Positions 1-6,976 of a stretch of DNA of 13,094 nucleotides are shown piece by piece. Location: the NCBI GenBank assembly GCA_029287515.1, contig JARFQZ010000351.1:1-13094 (forward strand), read 5' to 3'. Both the position numbers and the translations under genes were made by a program. The first letter of the stretch is position 1; each line of letters starts with the position of its first letter. This stretch comes from Lysobacterales bacterium. GTDB taxonomy: Bacteria > Pseudomonadota > Gammaproteobacteria > Xanthomonadales > SZUA-36. The notes beneath the pieces were generated by a model that saw nothing but the letters and a program-made list of their open reading frames with translations, did no database searches and had not been told where the DNA came from.

Positions 1-263
1 AACGCGTTTGCCAGCGATAGCATGGGAGTTTGGTGACGCACGGTGGCGAAACCCTCCATCGGCTCTCCGCCGACCCGCTGGGTGGGTGACTCGGGGGTGA
101 CCAGGTCGGGAAACTCCGTCTCCAGCGCCTGCAGTTCGCGCAGCAGGCGATCGTACTCTGCATCGGGAATCGTGGGGGCATCCTCGACGTAGTAGCGGTA
201 ATCGTGCAGTGTGATTTCGGAACGCAGTTCGCTGATCCGTATTTCCGCTTCCGCCCTGTTCAT
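1..263 (-). CDS. ligA: NAD+-dependent DNA ligase LigA, N-terminal fragment (runs off the window)
   Basis: LigA seals nicks in duplex DNA using NAD+ as the adenylate donor, in replication and repair in the cytoplasm. Only the first 87 codons are here, beginning MNRAEAEIRISELRSEI at the ATG complementary to 261-263. They form the Ia domain, which recognises the nicotinamide half of NAD+: Tyr24, Tyr25, Asp34, Tyr37 and Asp38 in the pattern YYVEDAPTIPDAEYD align with E. coli Tyr22, His23, Asp32, Tyr35 and Asp36 (the His is Tyr here, as in many LigA). The SPTQRVGG motif and the PMLSLANAF stretch just before the edge are also typical. The adenylated lysine lies beyond the window. The gene follows zipA after 25 bases, with only a poor ribosome binding site, so it is probably co-transcribed with zipA and smc. 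The identification is secure; the rest of the gene cannot be judged. Confidence 0.96.
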   Translation of the reverse strand, partial: MNRAEAEIRISELRSEITLHDYRYYVEDAPTIPDAEYDRLLRELQALETEFPDLVTPESPTQRVGGEPMEGFATVRHQTPMLSLANA

Positions 264-288
264 GCGCGTTTCAGGTTGCCGGTCCTGG

Positions 289-1011
289 TCAGGACTGCTG
301 GCGTTCGTAATTTCTCATTTCCTCGCGAACCTCGGCTTCCCGCTGGCGGGTGAAAGGTTTGCGCTCCTCGTCCAGCAGTTCGGCATGCAGGATTTCCGCC
401 ATGCGCCGCCCTGTCGCCAGCATTGCATCCCAGGCATCCAGTGCATTCACCGGCGCAGGCAGTGTCAGGAACAGCACAACGCCCGACGTCTCGAAGGTAT
501 TCCACTCGTCCCGCTCGAAATATCCGGGCTTGGCCGCGTTCGCCATGCTGAAGATCGGTTTTTCAGAACCTTCGGGCAGGCGATGGAAGATGTTCATGTC
601 GCCGAATTGCATCCCCGTGTGCACCGTGGCTTGCAGCAGTTCCGCGCCATTGATCACGTGGTTGTCGGCGGCCAGCAGGAACAACGTCACAATCTTGTCC
701 GGTGGCGGACCTGAGGGCTTTCTCGGAGTGGGTTCGGGCCTGGCTGTAGCTGGCGGCTCTTTGCCAATATCCAGTTCACCCTGTCCCGGCAGGTCTGCAC
801 CGGCCGTTTCCCCTTCCATTTCGAGTTCACGGGCTGCACTTTCCGCCGCGCTGCCATCCAGCGTGGGCTCCAGGCGCTGTGCACTGTCTTTATTGACCTT
901 GCGCGATGCCTTGGGTTTTCGCTTCTTCTCGGGGTTACCAAAAAGAAATATCGATGCCACGATAACGACTCCGATAATGATCAGTATCCAGCGAAGTGTT
1001 GATGTTTCCAC
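289..1011 (-). CDS. zipA: Cell division protein ZipA
   Basis: ZipA tethers FtsZ to the inner membrane and stabilises the early Z-ring. The 240-residue product has the family layout: a very short periplasmic N terminus, one membrane segment (about residues 8-24, WILIIIGVVIVASIFLF), a basic stretch (residues 29-41), a Pro/Glu-rich linker (about 42-104) and the C-terminal FtsZ-binding domain (about 105-225), which starts DKIVTLFLLAADNHVINGAE and contains HTGMQFGDMNIFHR. It is shorter than E. coli ZipA (328 residues), the loss being in the linker. The start is a GTG (complement of 1009-1011) preceded by the purine-rich GAGAGGA at 1017-1023 on the minus strand; this places the hydrophobic segment right at the N terminus, as expected. 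It lies 24 bases after smc and 25 before ligA, the usual gammaproteobacterial order smc-zipA-ligA, so one operon is likely. Confidence 0.95.
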   Translation of the reverse strand: METSTLRWILIIIGVVIVASIFLFGNPEKKRKPKASRKVNKDSAQRLEPTLDGSAAESAARELEMEGETAGADLPGQGELDIGKEPPATARPEPTPRKPSGPPPDKIVTLFLLAADNHVINGAELLQATVHTGMQFGDMNIFHRLPEGSEKPIFSMANAAKPGYFERDEWNTFETSGVVLFLTLPAPVNALDAWDAMLATGRRMAEILHAELLDEERKPFTRQREAEVREEMRNYERQQS

Positions 1012-1035
1012 GGTCGTCCTCTCAGGGTCCTTTGA

Positions 1036-4000
1036 TCAGCTCGCCGCCAGCCTGGCCGCTTCGTCTATGTCCACCTGCACCAGGCGCGAGACACCCGGCT
1101 CTCTCATCGTAACACCACTCATCTGGTACGCCATCTCCATGGTGATCTTGTTGTGCGTCACGATGATGAACTGAACGGAGTCCGACATTTCCTTCACCAT
1201 GCTGGAGAATCGGACCACGTTGGCGTCGTCCAGCGGGGCATCCACCTCGTCGAGCAGGCAGAACGGGGCCGGGTTCAGCCGGAATATAGAAAACACGAAA
1301 GAAACGGCGGTCAGCGCTTTTTCACCGCCCGACAACAGGTGCAGGCTGCTGATGCGCTTGCCCGGAGGCTGCGCCATGATACTGACCCCGGTGGTCAGCA
1401 GGTCTTCGCCGGTCAGCTCCAGGTAAGCATGGCCACCGCCGAACAAGCGGGGGAACAGCTCCTGCACGCCCTTGTTGACACGCTCGAACGTTTCCTTGAA
1501 CCGGGTCCGTGTCTTGCGATCAATCTTGGCAATCGCGTTTTCCAGCGTGGTCAGGGCGGAGCACAGATCATCGTTTTGCTGATCAAGATATTCCTTGCGC
1601 TTCTGTTCCTCCTCGAACTCCTGGATCGCCGCCAGGTTAACGGGTTCCAGCCGGGTAATCTGGTCCTGCAGCCGCTGAAGGGTTGCTTCCCAGTCACCGG
1701 TTTCAGCGTCCTCGGGCAAATCTGTTGCGAGCTCTTCAACATTTCCACCCAGCTCTTCCACCTGCCGCTGGATTGATCGTGCTCCAAGCTCCAGTTCCTG
1801 CTGTTTCAGCCGGGCCCGTTCCAGGTCCTGGCGGATCTCGTCGGACTGTTGAATGGCTTTCTGCCGTTCAGCATCCTTTTCCCGGTATTCGTTCTCCAGC
1901 GCCTGCAGGTGGGCCCGGGCCTCCGCCAGCCGGGTTTCGGTTTCGACCCGCCGCTTGAGCAGTGCGTCCATTTCACCGGCATGCAGGGTTTCGGGCTTCT
2001 CTTCTTTCGCCAACCGCTCACTGAGACTCAGGTAGCGTTGTTGTAACTGGCTCATCTGCGTGTCCATGCGTTCCAGGGACTGGCGCAGGGAGTCGAGGCT
2101 GGCCCGGCGTGACTCGGCCTTGAGCGCCAGGTCATGTCGCTGATCGCGGGCAGCGCCCAGGCCGCCGCGGGCAGCGTCCCGCCGGGCCATCAGTTCGCTG
2201 CGCTGGGCATCCAGGCCCTCACGCTCTTCCTTCAGTTCCGTCATGCCTGCCAGCAGGCCTTCCAGCTTGCCCCGCGCCTTGCGGACTGTCGTTTCGTCCT
2301 CCCTGACCTGTTGCTTCAGCTGATCGCTTTCCTCGCTGACACTGTCCTGCCGGCCCGCCATGTGCCGGATACTCGACTGGCGGCTTTCCAGCCTGCCATC
2401 CACTTCGTTGCGTTTGCGGTGGACCGTGTTGAGTTCGGCGCTCGAAGCCTGGATCTGTTGCTCCTGCGCTTCGACCGTGCCACGCGATTGTTCAATTTTA
2501 TCCGACAGGGCCACCGCTTCTTTCGACAGCTTTTTAATTTCCTTCTGCAGCAGCCCGATCATTTTTTCGCGGGCCAGCATGCTGTCGTGCTCTGCCCGGC
2601 CACGGGCGATGCGCACCCAGCCGTTGCCCAGCCATTCGCCGTCCGGCGTAATGACAGACTCTGTTCCCTGCAACGAGCCGCGGTCGGCCCAGGCCTGCGC
2701 GAGCGTCTCGCGGACCTGCACGCCGTTCAGCCAGGCTATGACGGTATCCGGCCCTTTGACTTTTTCCGCCAGGCTGCCTTTGACCGGCTTGACGGTGCCA
2801 CGCTGGTCCTCGATCAGGTTCAGTGTTGCCTGCTCCAGGCCGGCCAGGCCGTCGCTGAAATCACCGCCTTGCTCGACCATCACCGACTGCAGCCAGTGTC
2901 CCAGGGCAACTTCCACGGCGGCTTCCCAGCCCTCATCGACATCGATAATTTTTGTCAGCCGGGGCGCATCACTCAGTCCCTGGCTATTCAGCCAGTCTTC
3001 GACCGACTGGTCCTCCAGCGCGGCCTGCTGCAAGGCCTGCAGCGATTCCAGCCGTCCTTCGCGGGTATGCAGATCCCGTTGCACCGTACGGTAACGGTCC
3101 TCCGCGGCACGCAGGGCTTTCTGCGACCCGGTAAACTGCTCGCGCAGCTTGTCCAGCGCGGATTGCTGTTCTTTTTCCTGTTTCGCCAGTGCTTTCGACT
3201 GTATTTCAAGCTCGTCGATTTCACCCTGCATTTCAAGGGTGTTGATCGAATCGGCCTCCAGGCGCAGGGCCTCGATGCGGCGGGAGGATTGCAACAGTCG
3301 CTGGTCCAGCACCTCGATTTCGGCGCGGGCCCTGTCTGATTCCCGGTTGGCGTCAGTGCTTTTCAGGTGGTGCTGTTCAAACTGCTTCTGCCAGGCGGCC
3401 ACGGCGTCATCCGCCTCGGACATTTCGGCCAGGGCCTTGTCCTCGGCTTCGCGGGCAACGGCCAGTGCAGGTTCGACTTCGGCCAACGCGCGCGTCAGGT
3501 CCTCGACCTGGGCCCGGTCCAGCACCATGTGCTTTTCCAGGTCCTGCAGGGCAGTCTCGGTTTCCTGGTACTCCTGCTTCTGACGTTCCTGCAGTTCCCG
3601 GGCGTGCTGGATGTTCTGCTCCAGGCGCGCAATTTCGCTGCCTACCGCGTACAACTCGCCCTGGACCACGTTGAAGGCCTCGCCGGCCTGACCCTGGTTC
3701 TGGTGGAGCTCTTCCAGGGCCGCCTCGGCCTTTCGCTGCTGCGCGATGCTTTCCTGCAAAGCCGTCTCACGCCTGGCCAGGTCCTGCTGGCCGGCCTCGG
3801 CGTCGGTCATCAGGCTTTTCCAGCGCAGGCTCATGAGCCGTGATTCCAGTTCCCGCCGCTCCTGTTTCAGCTTGCGGTAGCGCTCGGCGGCCCGGGCCTG
3901 GCGTTTCAGCCGACCCAGGTGTTTACCCACTTCATCACGCAGGTCAGACAGCCGGTCCAGGTTGTCCCGGGTATGCTGGATGCGCCGCTCGGTTTCACGG

Positions 4001-4530
4001 CGGCGTTCCTTGTATTTCGAGATGCCGGCGGCTTCTTCCAGGTGCCCCCGGATTTCCTCGGGCCGGGCCTCGACCACCTCGGAGATCATGCCCTGCTCGA
4101 TGATCGAGTAACTGCGCGAGCCCAGTCCAGTGCCCAGGAACAGGTCACGCACGTCCTTGCGGCGGCAGCGCGCGCTGTTGAGGTAGTAATTTGAAACGCC
4201 ATCACGCGAGACCTGGCGCTTGACCGAGATTTCGTTATAGCCGGCAAATTCGCCTGCCACGCGGCCTGCCGAATTGTCGAAGATCAGTTCGACCGTCGCG
4301 GTACCCACGGGTTTGCGGGTGGATGAGCCGGAGAAGATCACGTCGGCCATTGATTCGCCGCGCAACACCTTGGCGGAACCTTCGCCCATCACCCAGCGCA
4401 CGGCGTCGATGATATTGGATTTACCGCAGCCGTTCGGGCCGACGATGCCGGTCAGGTTGGTTGGAGCCTGGAACGTGGTCGGGTCGACGAAGGACTTGAA
4501 TCCGGCCAGCTTTATTGCAGATAGTCTCAT
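1036..4530 (-). CDS. smc: Chromosome segregation protein SMC (condensin ATPase)
   Basis: Smc is the ATPase of bacterial condensin. Dimers, joined by ScpA and ScpB, organise and separate newly replicated chromosomes. The 1164-residue protein is full length. Visible in order: the N-terminal head with Walker A GPNGCGKS (31-38), the Arg-finger-like LRGES region (57-61) and the Q-loop glutamine in YSIIEQG (Q146); a first long coiled coil (about 170-510); the hinge (about 515-655, with GWEAAVEVALG and SVITPDGEWLGNGW); a second coiled coil; and the C-terminal head with the ABC signature LSGGEKAL (from 1066), Walker B FCLLDE (1090-1095) and IIVTHNK. The start MRLSAIKLAGFKSF is the invariant family start, although no clear Shine-Dalgarno precedes it. 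zipA and ligA follow closely. The partners scpA and scpB are also in this window, at 11048-12500, on the opposite strand. Confidence 0.98.
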   Translation of the reverse strand: MRLSAIKLAGFKSFVDPTTFQAPTNLTGIVGPNGCGKSNIIDAVRWVMGEGSAKVLRGESMADVIFSGSSTRKPVGTATVELIFDNSAGRVAGEFAGYNEISVKRQVSRDGVSNYYLNSARCRRKDVRDLFLGTGLGSRSYSIIEQGMISEVVEARPEEIRGHLEEAAGISKYKERRRETERRIQHTRDNLDRLSDLRDEVGKHLGRLKRQARAAERYRKLKQERRELESRLMSLRWKSLMTDAEAGQQDLARRETALQESIAQQRKAEAALEELHQNQGQAGEAFNVVQGELYAVGSEIARLEQNIQHARELQERQKQEYQETETALQDLEKHMVLDRAQVEDLTRALAEVEPALAVAREAEDKALAEMSEADDAVAAWQKQFEQHHLKSTDANRESDRARAEIEVLDQRLLQSSRRIEALRLEADSINTLEMQGEIDELEIQSKALAKQEKEQQSALDKLREQFTGSQKALRAAEDRYRTVQRDLHTREGRLESLQALQQAALEDQSVEDWLNSQGLSDAPRLTKIIDVDEGWEAAVEVALGHWLQSVMVEQGGDFSDGLAGLEQATLNLIEDQRGTVKPVKGSLAEKVKGPDTVIAWLNGVQVRETLAQAWADRGSLQGTESVITPDGEWLGNGWVRIARGRAEHDSMLAREKMIGLLQKEIKKLSKEAVALSDKIEQSRGTVEAQEQQIQASSAELNTVHRKRNEVDGRLESRQSSIRHMAGRQDSVSEESDQLKQQVREDETTVRKARGKLEGLLAGMTELKEEREGLDAQRSELMARRDAARGGLGAARDQRHDLALKAESRRASLDSLRQSLERMDTQMSQLQQRYLSLSERLAKEEKPETLHAGEMDALLKRRVETETRLAEARAHLQALENEYREKDAERQKAIQQSDEIRQDLERARLKQQELELGARSIQRQVEELGGNVEELATDLPEDAETGDWEATLQRLQDQITRLEPVNLAAIQEFEEEQKRKEYLDQQNDDLCSALTTLENAIAKIDRKTRTRFKETFERVNKGVQELFPRLFGGGHAYLELTGEDLLTTGVSIMAQPPGKRISSLHLLSGGEKALTAVSFVFSIFRLNPAPFCLLDEVDAPLDDANVVRFSSMVKEMSDSVQFIIVTHNKITMEMAYQMSGVTMREPGVSRLVQVDIDEAARLAAS

Positions 4531-4554
4531 CTAAGGAGTCTCGCTTCCCTGCTC

Positions 4555-4574
4555 CCGCCTTTGGCGGAAGGCGG
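4555..4574. other. Overlapping inverted repeats in the smc leader (two mutually exclusive hairpins)
   Basis: The 20 bases can fold in two exclusive ways on either strand: CCGCC (4555-4559) with GGCGG (4563-4567) around a TTT loop, or CCGCCTT (4555-4561) with AAGGCGG (4568-4574) around a 6-base loop. The element lies 25-44 bases upstream of the smc start on the minus strand, where the transcript would carry it in its untranslated leader, and upstream of the likely queF promoter. It has no T-tract, so it does not look like a terminator. It could be a leader structure, a short palindromic repeat or chance in GC-rich DNA. Confidence 0.35.
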
Positions 4575-4618
4575 CTACGCTCGACGGCATGCAATAAAGG
4601 CGCGACGTTGAAGTAATG

Positions 4619-4647
4619 TTCATTAAAATTATGTGGCTCGTTATTAT
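4619..4647 (+). promoter_or_regulatory. Candidate sigma-70-type promoter for queF
   Basis: A -10-like TATTAT (4642-4647, five of six consensus bases) follows a poor -35-like TTCATT (4619-4624, three of six) with a 17-base spacer. Transcription would begin near 4654, leaving a leader of about 33 bases before the queF ATG, and would also cover the peptidase gene one base downstream. The surrounding 4610-4680 stretch is AT-rich against a GC-rich background, which supports a promoter region. I found no preQ1 riboswitch in this leader. Confidence 0.3.
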
Positions 4648-4686
4648 CGTTTCAGGCTAATCTACAGGGAAATTTACGGAGTTGCC

Positions 4687-5046
4687 ATGAGCACTTTACC
4701 CAGCAAAGAACTTGAAGTATTCCCCAACCCCAAACCGTCACGGGATTATACCATCCAGATCGAGTCTCCAGAATTCACCTGCCTGTGTCCAAAGACCGGC
4801 CAACCGGACTTCGCAACCATCAGGCTGGAGTATATTCCGGACGCTTCCTGCGTTGAACTCAAATCGTGGAAATTGTACTTGTGGAGCTATCGCGACGAAG
4901 GCGCTTTCCATGAGGCGGTGACCAACCGGATCCTGGATGACGTGGTGAAGGCGACCGACCCGCGATACGCGCGGATTGAAGCCGAATTCCTGGTGCGCGG
5001 GGGCGTTTACACTACCGTGGTTGCGGAGCATTTCCAGGAAGAGTGA
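4687..5046 (+). CDS. queF: NADPH-dependent 7-cyano-7-deazaguanine reductase QueF, unimodular form
   Basis: QueF reduces the nitrile preQ0 to the amine preQ1 with two NADPH, a late step in making the tRNA wobble base queuosine. The 119-residue product is the short, YkvM-like single-module form rather than the roughly 280-residue two-module form of E. coli. Key residues line up with B. subtilis QueF: the nucleophile Cys34 in FTCLCPKTGQPDF (as Cys55), Asp41 (as Asp62), the QueF motif ELKSWKLY at 57-64 (as ESKSLKLY) and the His75-Glu76 pair (as His96-Glu97). The ATG at 4687 is chosen because GGAG at 4678-4681 lies five bases upstream and MSTLPSKELEVF matches the usual N terminus; the in-frame ATG at 4633 lacks such a site. 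The next gene begins one base after the stop, so the two are probably translated from one message. Confidence 0.95.
   Translation: MSTLPSKELEVFPNPKPSRDYTIQIESPEFTCLCPKTGQPDFATIRLEYIPDASCVELKSWKLYLWSYRDEGAFHEAVTNRILDDVVKATDPRYARIEAEFLVRGGVYTTVVAEHFQEE
5036..5043 (+). promoter_or_regulatory. Ribosome binding site deciding the GTG start at 5048
   Basis: AGGAAGAG at 5036-5043, inside the last codons of queF, lies four bases before GTG at 5048. It is the best Shine-Dalgarno match near the beginning of the peptidase gene and supports GTG over the upstream in-frame ATG at 4976, which would bury 24 codons in queF. Confidence 0.6.
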
Positions 5047-5047
5047 C

Positions 5048-6262
5048 GTGCCGGCAATTTATTCCAGGCAAGCCGCTGTCGTTGCCCTTCTGCTGGCTTT
5101 CACATCTGCCCTGGCCTGCGCCGGGGAATCCGCTGACCGGGCCCGCGACCTGGGCATTCCATTCGTCGGCCAGCCCGGGCCTTTGAACGCGATCACCGAT
5201 GTCGCCGGCGTCGAGGTGGGCCAGGTCACACTGATCACTGGCGAGGGAAAACTGGAAGTGGGCAAAGGCCCGGTACGGACCGGTGTGACTTCCATCCACC
5301 CGCGCGGCAAGCACTCAACCGACCCGGTATTTGCGGGCTGGTTCACGCTCAATGCCTCCGGTGAAATGACGGGCACCACCTGGCTGGAGGAACGGGGCCT
5401 GCTGGACGGTCCCATTTCCATCACCAACACGCACAGCGTTGGCGTGGTGCGGGATGCATCTGTCGCCTGGATGGTCAGCAAGGGCTGGCCGGCGGTCTGG
5501 CATGCGCCCGTGGTTGGCGAGACCTATGATGGCGCCCTGAACGATATCAATGGATTTCACGTACAACCCGATCATGCCCTGGAAGCCATGAGAAATGCGA
5601 CATCCGGGCCGGTTGAAGAAGGCGCGGTGGGCGGGGGCACCGGCATGGTCTGTAACGGTTTCAAAGGCGGAATCGGCACTGCATCGCGCAAGTTTGGCGG
5701 GACCGGCGAACAGTACACCGTCGGCGTGCTGGTGCAATGTAATTACAACTGGGACGGTGATGACCTGCGCCTGGGCGGCAAGCCGGTCAGCGGCCTGTTG
5801 CCGGTCGGTGAGCACTGTTTCACGGACCGCTCCATCGAAAGGCACGTGGACTGGTACCCCTATTGCCATGACGCCGATGCCCCGGTTTCGGATGCGACCC
5901 GGGACGGTTCCATCATCATCGTGGTGGCGACCGATGCCCCGCTGCTGCCGCACCAGTTGATGCGCGTGGCCAAGCGCCCTTCCCTGGCACTGGGCCGCCT
6001 GGGCGCGATCAGTTCGGGCGGTTCCGGTGATATCTTCATTGCTTTTTCGACGGCCAACGCCGGACAGATCAGTGAAAATAATCAATCGGCCATCACCATG
6101 TACCCGAACAATGACTTGTCCACTGTTTTCACGGCGACTGTCCAGGCGACGGAAGAAGCCATCGTCAACGCCATGGTGGGTGCTGAAACCGTGGTGGGCG
6201 CCTCTGGATTCCGCGTTAAAGAATTACCTGAAGACCAGGTGCGGGTGATATTCACACAGTGA
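5048..6262 (+). CDS. Exported P1 family peptidase (DmpA / L-aminopeptidase D-Ala-esterase type)
   Basis: This 404-residue protein belongs to the DmpA-like, self-processing N-terminal nucleophile peptidases (MEROPS S58), which usually release N-terminal amino acids from small peptides, amides or beta-peptides. It opens ARDLGIPFVGQPGPLNAITD and contains the family's GVTSIHPRG, ITNTHSVGVVRDA and GGGTGMVCNGFKGG blocks. The activating motif SGGSGDIFIAFSTAN is intact; chain cleavage is expected before Ser326 (GG|SGD), which becomes the nucleophile. From the GTG start the N terminus is a signal peptide (hydrophobic AAVVALLLAFTSALA, cleavage near residue 25, ACA|GES), so the enzyme is probably periplasmic. 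The start rests on AGGAAGAG at 5036-5043. It begins one base after queF, although no metabolic link is obvious. The substrate cannot be read from the sequence. Confidence 0.9.
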   Translation: MPAIYSRQAAVVALLLAFTSALACAGESADRARDLGIPFVGQPGPLNAITDVAGVEVGQVTLITGEGKLEVGKGPVRTGVTSIHPRGKHSTDPVFAGWFTLNASGEMTGTTWLEERGLLDGPISITNTHSVGVVRDASVAWMVSKGWPAVWHAPVVGETYDGALNDINGFHVQPDHALEAMRNATSGPVEEGAVGGGTGMVCNGFKGGIGTASRKFGGTGEQYTVGVLVQCNYNWDGDDLRLGGKPVSGLLPVGEHCFTDRSIERHVDWYPYCHDADAPVSDATRDGSIIIVVATDAPLLPHQLMRVAKRPSLALGRLGAISSGGSGDIFIAFSTANAGQISENNQSAITMYPNNDLSTVFTATVQATEEAIVNAMVGAETVVGASGFRVKELPEDQVRVIFTQ

Positions 6263-6291
6263 TTTCGATCCGGTTTTCGTCCGCTTCGGAC

Positions 6292-6323
6292 AAAAAAACG
6301 GCCGGAAGATTTCCTCCCGGCCG
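6292..6323 (-). terminator. Strong intrinsic terminator of the 6345-6800 gene
   Basis: Read on the minus strand, 6323-6299 folds into an 11-bp stem (CGGCCGG plus four inner pairs, two of them G-T) with an AAA loop, immediately followed by seven T (complement of 6292-6298). It starts 21 bases beyond the stop of the minus-strand gene. On the plus strand the same hairpin has no T-tract after it, so it is mainly a minus-strand terminator. A second small hairpin, GTCCG-CTT-CGGAC at 6279-6291, adjoins it. Confidence 0.88.
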
Positions 6324-6344
6324 CCTTGATTGACTGACTTGCCT

Positions 6345-6800
6345 TTAATCCCGGAAAGTAAGGTGTTGCAGTAAGCTTGAACTCATCACTTCGCGATACT
6401 CTGCCCGGTTGCCGCTTTCAGCCTGCATCTCCGTTATCGTTTTCGTTTGCCACTCCTGGTACTCTTTTTGCCGCTTTTCACCCTCGGCGCCGGAAGGAAC
6501 ACTTTCCATTACCCGGATCAGGTAAAGGTCAGCTTCGTCAGACCGGCCGTGCACATTAGCTAGTATCATGTAGTCTTTGATCCAGCCTTTGGACTTTGAA
6601 AATTCCAGGTTTTTCCGCCACTCCGATGCCAGCCATGATGCGTACTTGTAGCTACCACCATCATGGACATCAATACCGGTCACTTCCCAATAATCACCAC
6701 CCACGAGCGGCCACTCCTGGGCCACGGCGCTGGAAACCATCATCGTGGATGACAGGGCAAACAATAGAATGAAAAGTGTTTTCCTTATGGATTTGATCAT
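6345..6800 (-). CDS. Small exported protein of unknown function
   Basis: I do not recognise a characterised family. The 151-residue product has a clear signal peptide: basic MIKSIRK, hydrophobic TLFILLFALSSTMMVSSAVA, and cleavage after AVA at residue 27 (AVA|QEW), leaving about 124 residues in the periplasm or outside. The mature part is rich in aromatic and charged residues, has no cysteine and shows no second membrane segment. Notable stretches are GGDYWEVTGIDVHDGG, YASWLASEWRKN, SKGWIKDYMIL and SGAEGEKRQKEYQEWQTK. Alternating strand-like and helix-like runs would suit a small ferredoxin-like (dimeric alpha/beta barrel) fold, but that is a guess. The ATG at 6798-6800 is chosen because minus-strand AGGAGAG (6807-6813) lies six bases before it and the signal peptide begins there. 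It is monocistronic, with its own terminator at 6292-6323, and is divergent from the next gene. Confidence 0.85.
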   Translation of the reverse strand: MIKSIRKTLFILLFALSSTMMVSSAVAQEWPLVGGDYWEVTGIDVHDGGSYKYASWLASEWRKNLEFSKSKGWIKDYMILANVHGRSDEADLYLIRVMESVPSGAEGEKRQKEYQEWQTKTITEMQAESGNRAEYREVMSSSLLQHLTFRD

Positions 6801-6806
6801 ATAAGA

Positions 6807-6826
6807 CTCTCCTGTTAACGGACAGG
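6807..6826 (-). promoter_or_regulatory. Ribosome binding site with a possible occluding hairpin
   Basis: On the minus strand AGGAGAG (6807-6813) sits six bases before the ATG. Its first three bases are also part of ACAGG, which can pair with CCTGT 6 bases upstream (6822-6826), giving a 5-bp stem that would partly hide the site. The stem is short, so any regulatory effect is speculative; the ribosome binding site itself is convincing. Confidence 0.5.
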
Positions 6827-6910
6827 GATTGCCCGTTTGCTTTTTTAACCTAGCACACGTTCTGAAAAATGCACACAGCAATTGAATGGTTACCGTAATG
6901 ACCTGGTAAA

Positions 6911-6939
6911 GAGGCAGAATTTCAAGTCACGCCTATACT
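6911..6939 (+). promoter_or_regulatory. Candidate sigma-70-type promoter for the 6977 gene
   Basis: TATACT at 6934-6939 matches five of six bases of the -10 consensus. The hexamer at the right distance, GAGGCA at 6911-6916 (17-base spacer), matches the -35 consensus at only three positions. Transcription would begin near 6946, giving a leader of about 30 bases to the ATG. The remainder of the divergent intergenic region, 6801-6976, shows no other clear signal. Confidence 0.28.
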
Positions 6940-6976
6940 CTGATTACAGGTGTTTTTAAACGGACCGGAGAGAATA

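Noticed and set aside
350..1174. A 274-codon plus-strand open frame across zipA and the end of smc
   Set aside because: It is serine-rich, low-complexity translation antisense to two confident genes, with no ribosome binding site.
2134..3339. A 401-codon open frame on the plus strand inside smc
   Set aside because: It is antisense to the well supported smc coding region. The GC-rich codon pattern of smc naturally leaves long open antisense frames, and the translation resembles no known protein.
4633..4686. N-terminal extension of queF from an in-frame ATG at 4633
   Set aside because: The extra 18 residues match nothing in QueF, while ATG 4687 has GGAG at the right distance and a typical N terminus. 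The proposed promoter also overlaps the extension.
4650..4686. preQ1 riboswitch in the queF leader
   Set aside because: Considered because such switches control some queuosine genes. The short leader lacks the hairpin plus A-rich tail pattern of the preQ1-I class, and I could not fit the larger classes.
5048..5130. Lipoprotein signal in the P1 peptidase (cysteine in ALACAG)
   Set aside because: The residues before the cysteine (A-L-A) do not fit the usual lipobox with Leu at -3, so ordinary signal peptidase I cleavage seems likelier.
5315..6085. A 256-codon minus-strand open frame inside the P1 peptidase gene
   Set aside because: Antisense shadow of a gene with intact family motifs; no recognisable domain.
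6263..6291. Plus-strand terminator for the P1 peptidase formed by GTCCG-CTT-CGGAC
   Set aside because: The stem has five pairs and is followed by seven A rather than T on the plus strand, so it does not qualify as an intrinsic terminator in that direction.
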